From Photobacterium sp. Ph5 (GTDB taxonomy: Bacteria; Pseudomonadota; Gammaproteobacteria; Enterobacterales; Vibrionaceae), in contig NZ_JADQAQ010000021.1 of NCBI RefSeq assembly GCF_022129445.1, positions 1 to 64,000 on the forward strand: 64,000 bases of DNA, given 5' to 3'. The translations under genes were made by a program, and so were the position numbers. Below are positions 24,400-32,560 of this stretch, piece after piece. How positions within the stretch are numbered: position 1 is the first letter of the stretch; the number at the start of each line of letters is the position of its first letter. The notes under the pieces are model-generated. The model did no database searches. It was not told where the DNA came from and worked only from the letters and a program-made list of their open reading frames with translations.

Positions 24400-24623
24400 T
24401 CGTAGGACTAGTCCGCTTTTACCAACTGGCAATTAGTCCTCTCCTTGGGCCACGCTGTCGTTTTACTCCTACCTGCTCTCAATATGCGATCGAAGCTGTA
24501 AAAACGCATGGAGCGCTAAAAGGTTGTTGGTTAGCGGCGAAACGTCTATTAAAATGTCATCCTTTAAATGACGGTGGTTACGACCCCGTTCCGCCTACTA
24601 AGCATAACGACAGAGAACATTAA
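24366..24623 (+). CDS. yidD: Membrane protein insertion efficiency factor YidD
   Basis: An 85-residue UPF0161 protein with an N-terminal amphipathic or hydrophobic helix ([20 protein letters not shown]) and the family cysteine pattern [21 protein letters not shown] and [16 protein letters not shown]. YidD helps YidC-dependent insertion at the inner membrane. It overlaps rnpA by 34 bp and ends 2 bp before yidC, so the set is translationally linked. Confidence 0.95.
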   Translation: MASPVSPFAWLVVGLVRFYQLAISPLLGPRCRFTPTCSQYAIEAVKTHGALKGCWLAAKRLLKCHPLNDGGYDPVPPTKHNDREH

Positions 24624-24625
24624 CT

Positions 24626-26257
24626 ATGGGTTCCCAACGTAATATTCTGTTAATTGCCCTACTTTTTGTCTCATTCTTATTATTTCAACAATGGAATGCT
24701 GACAAAACTCCTAAGCCTCAAAGCCAAGGTGTAGCGCAACAATCGACACAAAGCAGTGATATCCCGTCACATTCAGCTGAAGGTCAGCCACTAACTGATC
24801 AAACTAGCTCACAAAACTTAATTACCATTAAAACGGATGTACTGGAATTAACAGTCGATACGCTTGGTGGTGATGTAGTTGATGCTAAGCTTCTAAAATA
24901 CAACAACACACTAGATTCAAAAGACCCGTTTGTACTGCTTAACGATACAGATGGTCATGACTACATTGCACAATCAGGTTTAATCGGCCCGAATGGTGCT
25001 GATTCTCAACAAAGTGGTCGTGCGCAATACAGCGTGACAGCAAAAGACTTTGTAATGGGTCCTGAGCAAAATGAATTACGTGTACCAATGACATTCACTA
25101 AAGATGGCATTAATTACACCAAAACATTTGTTCTTAAACGTAATGATTACGCTGTTAACGTTGATTACACCGTTGCGAACAACACTGATAAAGCAGCAAG
25201 CGTACAAATGTACGCACAGCTTCGTCATAAGCTAAGTGATTCAGGCGGTAGCCTAACAATGCCTACTTACCTAGGTGGCGCATACTCAGCAAACGACACT
25301 AAGTACAAGAAATACAGCTTCGACGACATGAAGGATAAGAACCTTGATGTTGCTGCGAACGAAGGTTGGGTTGCAATCATGCAGCACTACTTTGTTTCTG
25401 CTTGGATCCCACGTGATGGCGCAGATCAAACGTCTCAAGTTTACTCGACCACAAGCAATGGTAACGGCTACATTGGTGTTCGTATGCCAATCGAGTCGGT
25501 AGCACCGGGTCAAAGTAAAGAAATCAAAGCAACACTTTGGGTTGGTCCTAAACTTCAGAACGAGATGGCTGCAACGGCGAAGAACCTTAACCTTACGGTT
25601 GATTACGGTTGGTTATGGTTTATTGCAAACCCACTACACAAGCTATTGTCATTTATCCATAGTCTTGTGGGTAACTGGGGTATTGCAATCATCATCCTAA
25701 CGTTCATTGTTCGTGGTGCGATGTACCCACTAACAAAAGCGCAATACACATCAATGGCTAAAATGCGCATGCTACAGCCAAAGATCCAAGAGATGCGTGA
25801 GCGTTTAGGCGACGACCGTCAACGTCAAAGCCAAGAAATGATGGAACTGTACAAGAAAGAGAAAGTTAACCCACTGGGTGGCTGTCTTCCTATCTTGCTA
25901 CAGATGCCAATCTTCATTGCACTTTACTGGGCATTAATGGAATCTGTTGAATTGCGTCACGCGCCATTCTTCGGTTGGATCCATGACTTGTCAGCACAAG
26001 ACCCGTACTACGTGCTACCTATCTTAATGGGTATCACTATGTTCTTTATCCAGAAGATGAGTCCGTCAACGGTGACAGACCCAATGCAGCAGAAGATCAT
26101 GACCTTTATGCCGGTGATGTTTACTTTCTTCTTCCTGTTCTTCCCTTCAGGTCTAGTGCTTTACTGGTTAGTGTCAAACATCGTGACGTTGATCCAGCAA
26201 ACAATTATTTTCCGTGCTCTTGAGAAAAAAGGTTTACACAGCAAAAAAGCGAAGTAA
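24626..26257 (+). CDS. yidC: Membrane protein insertase YidC
   Basis: Inner-membrane insertase that works alone or with SecYEG. The 543-residue protein has an N-terminal signal-anchor ([19 protein letters not shown]), a large periplasmic domain (about 60-330) typical of Gram-negative YidC, and the conserved insertase core from [20 protein letters not shown] onward. This includes the hydrophilic-groove Arg (in VRG), the cytoplasmic loop [20 protein letters not shown] and the [20 protein letters not shown] stretch. It ends in a basic tail ([11 protein letters not shown]). A degenerate second copy of this tail and its terminator lies just downstream. Confidence 0.97.
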   Translation: MGSQRNILLIALLFVSFLLFQQWNADKTPKPQSQGVAQQSTQSSDIPSHSAEGQPLTDQTSSQNLITIKTDVLELTVDTLGGDVVDAKLLKYNNTLDSKDPFVLLNDTDGHDYIAQSGLIGPNGADSQQSGRAQYSVTAKDFVMGPEQNELRVPMTFTKDGINYTKTFVLKRNDYAVNVDYTVANNTDKAASVQMYAQLRHKLSDSGGSLTMPTYLGGAYSANDTKYKKYSFDDMKDKNLDVAANEGWVAIMQHYFVSAWIPRDGADQTSQVYSTTSNGNGYIGVRMPIESVAPGQSKEIKATLWVGPKLQNEMAATAKNLNLTVDYGWLWFIANPLHKLLSFIHSLVGNWGIAIIILTFIVRGAMYPLTKAQYTSMAKMRMLQPKIQEMRERLGDDRQRQSQEMMELYKKEKVNPLGGCLPILLQMPIFIALYWALMESVELRHAPFFGWIHDLSAQDPYYVLPILMGITMFFIQKMSPSTVTDPMQQKIMTFMPVMFTFFFLFFPSGLVLYWLVSNIVTLIQQTIIFRALEKKGLHSKKAK

Positions 26258-26306
26258 TCCTTTTCTAGCACTAAAAAGGCGACCCTCGGGTCGCCTTTTT
26301 TATTTG
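26207..26306 (+). repeat. Direct repeat unit A: yidC 3' end plus terminator
   Basis: The last 17 codons of yidC and the following terminator, ending CTTTTTTATTTG, reappear in diverged form immediately downstream (26308-26406). The unit length is about 100 bp. Confidence 0.6.
26273..26305 (+). terminator. Rho-independent terminator of rpmH-rnpA-yidD-yidC
   Basis: AAAAAGGCGACCC-TC-GGGTCGCCTTTTTT, a 12-13 bp stem with a T run, 16 bp after the yidC stop. Confidence 0.9.
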
Positions 26307-26307
26307 T

Positions 26308-26406
26308 ATTACTCGGACTTTAGAACAACAAGGCTTACATAGTAGAAAAAGGCTAAGTAAGGAAATATTTTCACTAAGGTGGCTTTTTAGTCATCTTTTT
26401 TATTTG
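26308..26406 (+). pseudogene. Degenerate second yidC 3' end with its own terminator-like hairpin
   Basis: The codons from 26308 read I-T-R-T-L-E-Q-Q-G-L-H-S-R-K, aligned with [14 protein letters not shown] at the true end of YidC: 9 of 14 identical and most others conservative. After it, AAGGTGGC-TTTTTA-GTCATCTTTTTT forms an 8-bp stem (with G-U pairs) and a T run, again ending TTTATTTG. The nucleotide divergence is mostly at silent or conservative positions, as between alleles of different species. It has no start and is not a gene. Confidence 0.65.
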
Positions 26407-26473
26407 CCTAATTAGGTGTTACACGCAACACTAGTTTACAATTCCCCTGTTTTTATCAAGCAAAGCCAAGGTT

Positions 26474-27841
26474 ATGAATCAACACATCGATACTATTGTC
26501 GCTCAAGCGACACCGCCGGGTCGTGGTGGCGTCGGCATCATCCGCGTTTCAGGTCCAAAAGCTAACGAGGTTGCGCTTGCTGTAGCAGGTCGCGAACTAA
26601 AAACGCGTTACGCTGAATACCTTCCTTTTAAAAATGAAGATGGCACCGCACTCGATCAAGGCATCGCACTATTTTTTAAAGGCCCTAACTCATTTACTGG
26701 CGAAGATGTGTTGGAACTCCAAGGTCATGGTGGTCCTGTTCTAATGGATATGATGATCCGTCGTATTTTAAAGATTGACGGTATTCGTGCTGCACGTCCA
26801 GGTGAGTTCTCAGAACGCGCCTTTATGAACGATAAACTCGACTTAGCGCAAGCAGAAGCGATTGCCGACTTAATTGATGCAAGCTCTGAAGAAGCAGCCA
26901 AAAGTGCGTTTAAATCACTGCAAGGTGCATTCTCAACCAAAGTTAATGAACTGGTTGAAGCCCTGATCCATTTACGTATCTTTGTTGAAGCGGCAATTGA
27001 TTTCCCAGAAGAGGAAATTGACTTTCTTTCTGACGGTAAAGTCGGTGGTGATTTAAATGTCATTATCGATCGCTTAAATGCAGTACGTAAAGAAGCCAAC
27101 CAAGGTGCAATTATGCGTGAAGGCATGAAGGTCGTCATTGCTGGCCGCCCTAATGCAGGTAAATCTAGCCTACTAAACGCTTTATCAGGAAAAGACAGTG
27201 CGATTGTGACAGATATCGCGGGTACGACTCGTGATGTACTGCGTGAACATATCCACATTGATGGCATGCCACTGCACATTATCGATACGGCTGGTCTACG
27301 TGAAGCCTCTGATGAAGTAGAACGTATTGGTATTGAGCGTGCATGGGATGAAATCGAACATGCCGATCGTGTGCTATTTATGGTTGATAGCACCACGACA
27401 GATGCGACCGATCCCAAAGAGATCTGGCCTGACTTTATAGAGCGTCTACCTGCTGATATGGGCTTAACGGTAATTCGTAATAAAGCAGAGCTTACCGGTG
27501 AACAAGCGGGTATCTGTCATGCCAATAATCCAACCTTAATTCGATTATCAGCACGTACAGGCGATGGCGTAGATGCACTACGTGAACACCTAAAACAATG
27601 TATGGGTTTCTCTGGCACCACTGAAGGTGGCTTTATGGCACGCCGTCGTCACTTAGATGCCCTAGAGCGTGCCGCTGAGCACCTTGCTATAGGTAAAGAG
27701 CAACTTGAAGGCTTTATGGCAGGTGAAATCCTTGCCGAAGAGTTACGTCTTGCTCAACAACACTTAAGTGAGATCACGGGTGAATTTACATCGGATGATT
27801 TACTGGGTCGCATCTTTACCTCGTTCTGTATTGGTAAGTAA
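26474..27841 (+). CDS. mnmE: tRNA uridine-5-carboxymethylaminomethyl(34) synthesis GTPase MnmE
   Basis: GTPase that with MnmG installs cmnm5 at U34 of tRNAs reading NNA/NNG codons. The 455-residue protein has the N-terminal folate-binding domain ([20 protein letters not shown]), a helical domain, the inserted G domain with GRPNAGKSS (G1), DIAGTTRD (G2), DTAGLRE (G3) and NKAE (G4), and the C-terminal catalytic CIGK. Its partner MnmG is at 32561. Single gene with its own terminator at 27869. Confidence 0.97.
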   Translation: MNQHIDTIVAQATPPGRGGVGIIRVSGPKANEVALAVAGRELKTRYAEYLPFKNEDGTALDQGIALFFKGPNSFTGEDVLELQGHGGPVLMDMMIRRILKIDGIRAARPGEFSERAFMNDKLDLAQAEAIADLIDASSEEAAKSAFKSLQGAFSTKVNELVEALIHLRIFVEAAIDFPEEEIDFLSDGKVGGDLNVIIDRLNAVRKEANQGAIMREGMKVVIAGRPNAGKSSLLNALSGKDSAIVTDIAGTTRDVLREHIHIDGMPLHIIDTAGLREASDEVERIGIERAWDEIEHADRVLFMVDSTTTDATDPKEIWPDFIERLPADMGLTVIRNKAELTGEQAGICHANNPTLIRLSARTGDGVDALREHLKQCMGFSGTTEGGFMARRRHLDALERAAEHLAIGKEQLEGFMAGEILAEELRLAQQHLSEITGEFTSDDLLGRIFTSFCIGK

Positions 27842-27868
27842 AGACTAACCATTGATAGCAGAAACAAT

Positions 27869-27906
27869 AAAACGTCATATACCTTTGATATATGACGTTT
27901 TTTATT
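27869..27906. terminator. Terminator between mnmE and the convergent adenosyltransferase gene
   Basis: AAAACGTCATATA-CCTTTGA-TATATGACGTTTT with flanking A and T runs. It serves both converging genes. Confidence 0.88.
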
Positions 27907-27916
27907 ATTTTTTATA

Positions 27917-28465
27917 TTAGCTTTTCGGCGGTTTCGGATAATTAATACTGATATATTCCGGCTCTTCTATTCCCGCTTCTTGGTTCAAGACTCGCGTTAA
28001 CGCAAAGTAGTAGTTCACTAACAAATTAGTAAATCGCGGTAAGGTTTCAGGTACCTTTTTCCCCGAAGCGTCCACTAACACTAATTGACGTACCACTTTC
28101 TTCGCTAAACTTCGACACTGATGTAACAGCACAACCGAACCAACACCACGAGGCAAAACAAAGCGTTTATTGTTATCCGTCACCTGCGCTCGGAAATGAT
28201 GGTAATCAGATTTGAGTTTCTTGATATCAGTTTCAAAAATCCCACATTTTCCCCGAATAGAACCATTGAGATGGAACAGATGCGGCTGTAGCCATGCTAA
28301 TGATTGGCGGATCTCCCCCTCTTCAAGTTGAGATAATGCCAGCCCTGTATAGGTGCATAACTCATCAGTTAGAATTTCAAAATCACACAGGGGGGAGTCT
28401 TCAAAAATAAAGGGATAAGCCAGCTCATCAATATCGCCTGAGAACTTTAATGTCATTGGTACCAC
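27917..28465 (-). CDS. PduO-type ATP:cob(I)alamin adenosyltransferase family protein
   Basis: The 182-residue protein has the helical-bundle pattern of PduO-type adenosyltransferases: an RGKCGIFETDIKKL stretch in the middle, the C-terminal active-site helix pattern QCRSLAKKVVRQLV with both arginines, and LPRFTNLLVNYYFALTRVLN near the end. Such enzymes attach the 5'-deoxyadenosyl group of ATP to cob(I)alamin. The N-terminal glycine/serine ATP loop (T-x-x-G-D-x-G) of canonical members is not evident, so activity should be tested. It diverges from an ABC transporter of the cobalamin/iron family, which supports a corrinoid link. An in-frame ATG at 28456 is an alternative start. Confidence 0.72.
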   Translation of the reverse strand: MVPMTLKFSGDIDELAYPFIFEDSPLCDFEILTDELCTYTGLALSQLEEGEIRQSLAWLQPHLFHLNGSIRGKCGIFETDIKKLKSDYHHFRAQVTDNNKRFVLPRGVGSVVLLHQCRSLAKKVVRQLVLVDASGKKVPETLPRFTNLLVNYYFALTRVLNQEAGIEEPEYISINYPKPPKS

Positions 28466-28611
28466 CTTAAGATAATGAATACAGCGATATTAACAGAGTG
28501 ATACACGACTGTAATTGACAGTATAATCAAAATCGCTAACTATGAGCGCCATCTTTTGTTCGCCCAAGGAAGAGCGACAAGCAGCCTTTATCATGCTTTT
28601 CGATTACTATT

Positions 28612-29541
28612 ATGCGCCAATTTTTTCATGCTTTTTCACTGTGCACCGTTTTACTACTCAGCAGCCCAAGTTATGCTGAACAAGCAACAACCTACCCGCT
28701 TACAGTAATGGATGCGGCCCAAAAAATGGTCTCTCTCGACCATCCGCCATTGCGCGTATCATCAAAAAGTATGTTCAGCGATCAGGTATTAATTGAATTA
28801 CTGCCACCAGATCAAATCAGCAGCTTAAGTCGGTTAAGTAAAGATCCTACGTATTCCTTGATCGCCCATAAATTACCGACAACGATCCCACGGCTCGATC
28901 TCAATATTGAAAGCACTATTGCCAACCAACCCGATTTACTGATTGCAGCCAATTGGAGCGACCAACAAAAAGTGAATATCTTGCGTCAAGCAGGTATCAA
29001 TGTTTTTGTGTTTAATACCGTGTATACATTAGCTGATATTGAAAAAAATATTCTCATGTTAGGTAAATTAGTAAATCAAAACCAACGCGCTCAGCAGTTA
29101 GTCGATACGATGGATCGTAAACTAAAACAACACGTCATCATTCCCAAACATCGACTTACCGCCGTTGAATACACCCCATGGGGCGCATCAAGCAACCGCC
29201 AATCAACTATAAATACCATTTTTGAACAGGCAGGATTAATCAATGTCATTGCTGCAACCCAAGGGGATAAATACGGTCAAGTACCACTAGCAAAAGAGCA
29301 GTTACTACTTCTCAATCCTGATGTCATTATTGTTCCTGGAACTTGTGGTAAAGATACAAATGATAGCAGTAATGCCTTTCGTCAGGAGTTATTAAACGAT
29401 CCTTCACTGCAACAATTAAACGCCATTAAACACCACAAAGTGATCTGTTTACCTCAGGCACTACGTTCAACAGATAGCCAGTATATTGTTGATGCCATTA
29501 TCTATTTAAACCATCACGTTTATGGCAAGCCTCATGCATAA
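28612..29541 (+). CDS. ABC transporter periplasmic substrate-binding protein (BtuF/FecB family)
   Basis: 309-residue precursor with a Sec signal peptide (MRQFFHAFSLCTVLLLSSPSYA, cleaved after about residue 22). The rest is a class III binding protein: PLTVMDAAQKMVSLDHPP at the start of the mature protein, NQPDLLIAANW in the middle and NPDVIIVPGTCG in the second lobe. This family binds vitamin B12, haem or ferric siderophores. The neighbouring adenosyltransferase favours a corrinoid, but no cobalamin riboswitch or clear Fur box was seen upstream. A weak promoter candidate (TTGACA at 28515, AACTAT at 28538) precedes it. The permease start overlaps its 3' end by 20 bp. Confidence 0.82.
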   Translation: MRQFFHAFSLCTVLLLSSPSYAEQATTYPLTVMDAAQKMVSLDHPPLRVSSKSMFSDQVLIELLPPDQISSLSRLSKDPTYSLIAHKLPTTIPRLDLNIESTIANQPDLLIAANWSDQQKVNILRQAGINVFVFNTVYTLADIEKNILMLGKLVNQNQRAQQLVDTMDRKLKQHVIIPKHRLTAVEYTPWGASSNRQSTINTIFEQAGLINVIAATQGDKYGQVPLAKEQLLLLNPDVIIVPGTCGKDTNDSSNAFRQELLNDPSLQQLNAIKHHKVICLPQALRSTDSQYIVDAIIYLNHHVYGKPHA

Positions 29542-30568
29542 ATTAGCACCCTCCTATCATTGGTTACTGACGAGCGTTATCTTTATTGTTACCGTTATAG
29601 CGTATCTAAGCTTAGGCTCTGTCTCTATCCCAATAACAGATATCACAGGTCTACTACATACTTATCTCGTCCAAGGTAGCCACGCTGCAGCGGAGCAATA
29701 TCCACTCGCCAATGCTATCGTGCTTCATATTCGCCTCCCTCGTGCTTGTGCCGCCATATTAGCGGGTGGTGCATTAGCCCTTGCGGGCGCTTGTAGCCAA
29801 GGACTATTTAAAAACCCTTTAGCCAGTCCTGATATTTTAGGGATCAGTGCCGGTAGCAGTTTTGCTGCTGTTATCGCCATCGTCACTGGGATCAGTGCCA
29901 CAGCTATAGGTTGGCTACCTCTTTTCACTACCATTGGCGCACTTACTAGCGCTTTATTGGTGTATATGCTTGCGGCTAAATCTCACCAACAAGGGCTATT
30001 TATCATCTTGGCAGGTCTCGCAGTATCTAGCTTGCTAGGAGGCTTGACCATGGGCGTATTACTGACTGCACAGCAATATGAGATCAGCGAGTTTGTCTTC
30101 TGGACCATGGGAGGATTAGACTCTCGCATCTGGCAACAGTTGCTATGGCCCACGCCAATCATTGTTATTGCTGCAATCGTGCTGTTACGTCATGGCCAAG
30201 TTTTAAACTTGCTGGCTTTAGGTGAACAAAATGCCCATGGTATGGGCATTAATGTCAGGCGCAGCCGATTCACATTACTCGTATTAACCACCCTACTCAC
30301 CGCAATGGCTATTGCGGTAGCAGGCCCAATTGGCTTTATCGGTTTAATCGTACCGCATTTGGTCCGCCTTATTTTAGGGCCAGATAATCGACGTTTATTG
30401 CCATTTTCAGCTATTTTCGGCGCCTTATTTTTATTACTGTGCGATCTTCTGGCACGAACAGTGATCGCCCCCAATGAATTAAAAACAGGGATCATTACTG
30501 CCGTTATTGGTGGCATTTATTTTATTGCCCTATTGATCCGTAGTCAGTACAAAGGGATAGCCCAATGA
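29522..30568 (+). CDS. ABC transporter permease, FecCD/BtuC family
   Basis: 348-residue polytopic membrane protein of the FecCD family. Diagnostic stretches are IRLPRACAAILAGGALALAGACSQGLFKNPLA (the conserved R-LPR and GAxLAxxG motif), SPDILGISAGSSFAAV and, near the C-terminus, AGPIGFIGLIVPHLVRLILGPDNRRLLP, which includes the coupling-helix contact to the ATPase. It forms the homodimeric translocation pore with the neighbouring ATPase. Its start overlaps the binding-protein gene by 20 bp; a second ATG four codons later is an alternative. The ATPase gene overlaps its end by 4 bp. Confidence 0.88.
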   Translation: MASLMHKLAPSYHWLLTSVIFIVTVIAYLSLGSVSIPITDITGLLHTYLVQGSHAAAEQYPLANAIVLHIRLPRACAAILAGGALALAGACSQGLFKNPLASPDILGISAGSSFAAVIAIVTGISATAIGWLPLFTTIGALTSALLVYMLAAKSHQQGLFIILAGLAVSSLLGGLTMGVLLTAQQYEISEFVFWTMGGLDSRIWQQLLWPTPIIVIAAIVLLRHGQVLNLLALGEQNAHGMGINVRRSRFTLLVLTTLLTAMAIAVAGPIGFIGLIVPHLVRLILGPDNRRLLPFSAIFGALFLLLCDLLARTVIAPNELKTGIITAVIGGIYFIALLIRSQYKGIAQ

Positions 30569-31326
30569 ATACGATCATTCAAGCCAAACACCTTTCTTTT
30601 AAGCAAGGTAACAAGCCGTTATTAACGGATATCAATTTCACAATTGGTGCTGGTGAACTGGTTGGGATTATTGGTCCAAATGGTGCAGGAAAAAGTACAT
30701 TATTAAAATGTTTAGCGGGCTATTTGACACCGTCATCTGGCGAGATATTTCTCAAAGAAAAACCACTTTCCAGTTATCGTCATCAACAACGTGCACAGCA
30801 CATGAGTTATCTCCCTCAACATACAGAGCCTGCGTTCGCCTTTTTAGTCAAAGATGTGATTGGTTACGGCCGCTATAGCCACAACAACCCAATAAGTGAC
30901 AAGGATTTTAATAAAACCATCCATCAATTAAATATTGAAAAACTATTAAATCAACCACTTAATCAACTATCGGGAGGTGAGCAACAACGAGTGCACTTTG
31001 CTCGTCTATTACTTCAAAACGCCGATTGCATGTTACTTGACGAACCCACTGCTAGCCTAGACATTGGTCATGAATCTGAGTTAATGAATATCCTCGCAGC
31101 ACAATGCCAACAAGGAAAGACGGCGCTGGTGGCAATTCATAACCTCAATACTGCACTTGAGTTCTGCGATCAGTTATTACTTTTACAACAGGGTGAATTA
31201 ATTGCCTTTGATACGCCAGATAACGTATTAACCCCTTCTCGATTACATCAGCTATACCAAGATAACATCACTATTTGTCGCCACCCGGAATCAGATAAAC
31301 TTTATCTGACGCCACGACGAAAATAG
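30565..31326 (+). CDS. ABC transporter ATP-binding protein, FecE/BtuD family
   Basis: 253-residue ABC ATPase with all motifs: Walker A GPNGAGKST (near residue 36), Q-loop YLPQHTEP, signature LSGGEQQRVHFARLLLQ, Walker B CMLLDEPTASLDI and the switch His in VAIHNLN. It energises import through the adjacent permease; the ATGA overlap points to coupled translation. The gene order binding protein-permease-ATPase is that of iron-siderophore and haem importers as much as of B12 importers, so the substrate is unresolved. Confidence 0.9.
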   Translation: MNTIIQAKHLSFKQGNKPLLTDINFTIGAGELVGIIGPNGAGKSTLLKCLAGYLTPSSGEIFLKEKPLSSYRHQQRAQHMSYLPQHTEPAFAFLVKDVIGYGRYSHNNPISDKDFNKTIHQLNIEKLLNQPLNQLSGGEQQRVHFARLLLQNADCMLLDEPTASLDIGHESELMNILAAQCQQGKTALVAIHNLNTALEFCDQLLLLQQGELIAFDTPDNVLTPSRLHQLYQDNITICRHPESDKLYLTPRRK

Positions 31327-31686
31327 ATCCTTTCTTTCATCATAAAATGACAGGATCGGCTTTTTACTATGATCATAAGCCTGTGATTAAAATAGCAAGA
31401 TCATGTGGGTAAGATCATAATTGTTATATTATCCACAATTATATGATCCCCAATCTAAGATCTTCTATCTATCTTATAATTCAACTTTTTCTTATAAAAT
31501 ACCCACATATTTTCCTCTTAATTAAGGCTTAATTGCTGGTGGATATCAGTTAATCATAGATAAGTGTATAAATAGGCGATAACCTACACAAAAGAATATC
31601 AATTGGTGATAATCATGATCGCCATTAACGCTAGATCTTTGCTTATTCAAGCATTCTAGTTTTCTCTATCTATATAAAGGATAACC
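31327..31686 (+). promoter_or_regulatory. mioC control region with DnaA box and dense GATC sites
   Basis: This 360-bp gene-free stretch holds a perfect DnaA box TTATCCACA at 31429-31437 and partly matching boxes nearby. It also has at least seven GATC sites between 31327 and 31465 and more close to the mioC start. In E. coli the mioC promoter is repressed by DnaA and influences oriC. A dedicated promoter was not assigned. Confidence 0.6.
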
Positions 31687-32133
31687 ATGAGCACACTTAG
31701 CCTTATTACCGGTAGTACTTTAGGTGGCGCAGAATATGTCGCCGATCATTTAGCTGAATTGCTCGAAGATAATGGTCATCAAGCAGAAATCATCAACCAA
31801 GCAGAGTTTTCAGAGCTCGATCAAGACGCTATTTGGCTAATTATTTGCTCAACTCATGGTGCAGGCGACTTCCCAGACAACTTTTTACCGTTTGTTGCAG
31901 AGCTCACACAGCAACAACCCGATCTTAATGATGTTAAATTTGCCGTAATAGCCCTTGGTGATAGCAATTACGATACCTTTTGCGCAGCAGGTAAGAAAAT
32001 AGAAGGATTATTGCTTTCTTTAGGCGCAAGCCAACTCGGTGAACGTCTTGATATTGATGTTTCAGAGACGCCTGTACCTGAAGAACCCGCTGAAGCGTGG
32101 TTTAATAACTGGAAAAACCTGATCGCTGATTAA
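31687..32133 (+). CDS. mioC: Flavodoxin-like protein MioC
   Basis: 148-residue FMN-binding flavodoxin homologue (E. coli 147). The N-terminal phosphate loop is TGSTLGGAEYVADHL. STHGAGDFPDNF and ALGDSNYDTFCAAG form the flavin-binding surface. In E. coli MioC has been tied to biotin synthase electron supply. Its conserved position directly beside oriC, and the DnaA box in its promoter region, connect its transcription with origin activity. Confidence 0.93.
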   Translation: MSTLSLITGSTLGGAEYVADHLAELLEDNGHQAEIINQAEFSELDQDAIWLIICSTHGAGDFPDNFLPFVAELTQQQPDLNDVKFAVIALGDSNYDTFCAAGKKIEGLLLSLGASQLGERLDIDVSETPVPEEPAEAWFNNWKNLIAD

Positions 32134-32560
32134 AAAACAGTCAATATTTACTCAGTTCTCCAACTTATTTCGATCTTTTTTCTGTGGATAACTATAGATC
32201 TAAACGGTGATCAACCCATAGTTATCCATTTAATAACTTCTATGGCTTCCTCCCCCTGTGTATAAGTGCTCTTTTTGATCCCAGCCTATCCCCGATCAGA
32301 TCCAAGCTCCTACACAAGAAATGATCTTCCCTAAACGCATGATCATTAGGATCATTTAACGGTTATCCACACGATCAGGCGATCCTAATAGTAGATCTAA
32401 CAGAAGATCTCTTTAAAAAGATCTTATATATATTTAAAGAGCGTAATTGAACTGATCAAATGATCTTGATGAAAGATTCTCTCTTGCACAGAAAAAGGAT
32501 AGAATGTCCGCCCTTTGCTCGAGTTAACTCACTGGCTATTTAAATACCTGAGGAAGTTCC
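32134..32560. other. oriC: Chromosomal replication origin oriC (mioC-mnmG type)
   Basis: This gene-free 427 bp between mioC and mnmG has the parts of an enterobacterial/Vibrio oriC. Two DnaA boxes are perfect: inverted TTATCCACA at 32183-32191 (R4 position, near mioC) and TTATCCACA at 32363-32371 (R1 position). Imperfect boxes are TTATCCATT at 32222-32230 and inverted TTATACACA at 32257-32265. About 16 GATC sites are present. The A/T-rich unwinding side lies toward mnmG (about 32392-32435) with repeated AGATCT-type 13-mer remnants. Compared with E. coli it is mirror-oriented on this strand but in the same order relative to mioC and mnmG. Confidence 0.92.

Noticed and set aside
28466-28611. 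Possible Fur box (GATAATGA followed by partial matches) between the adenosyltransferase and the binding-protein genes
   Set aside because: Only the first eight bases match well, the second half of the palindrome does not, so chance is the better explanation in A/T-rich DNA.
28466-28611. Cobalamin riboswitch ahead of the BtuFCD-like genes
   Set aside because: The gap is too short, and none of the conserved B12-box bases (such as GCCACTG) is present.
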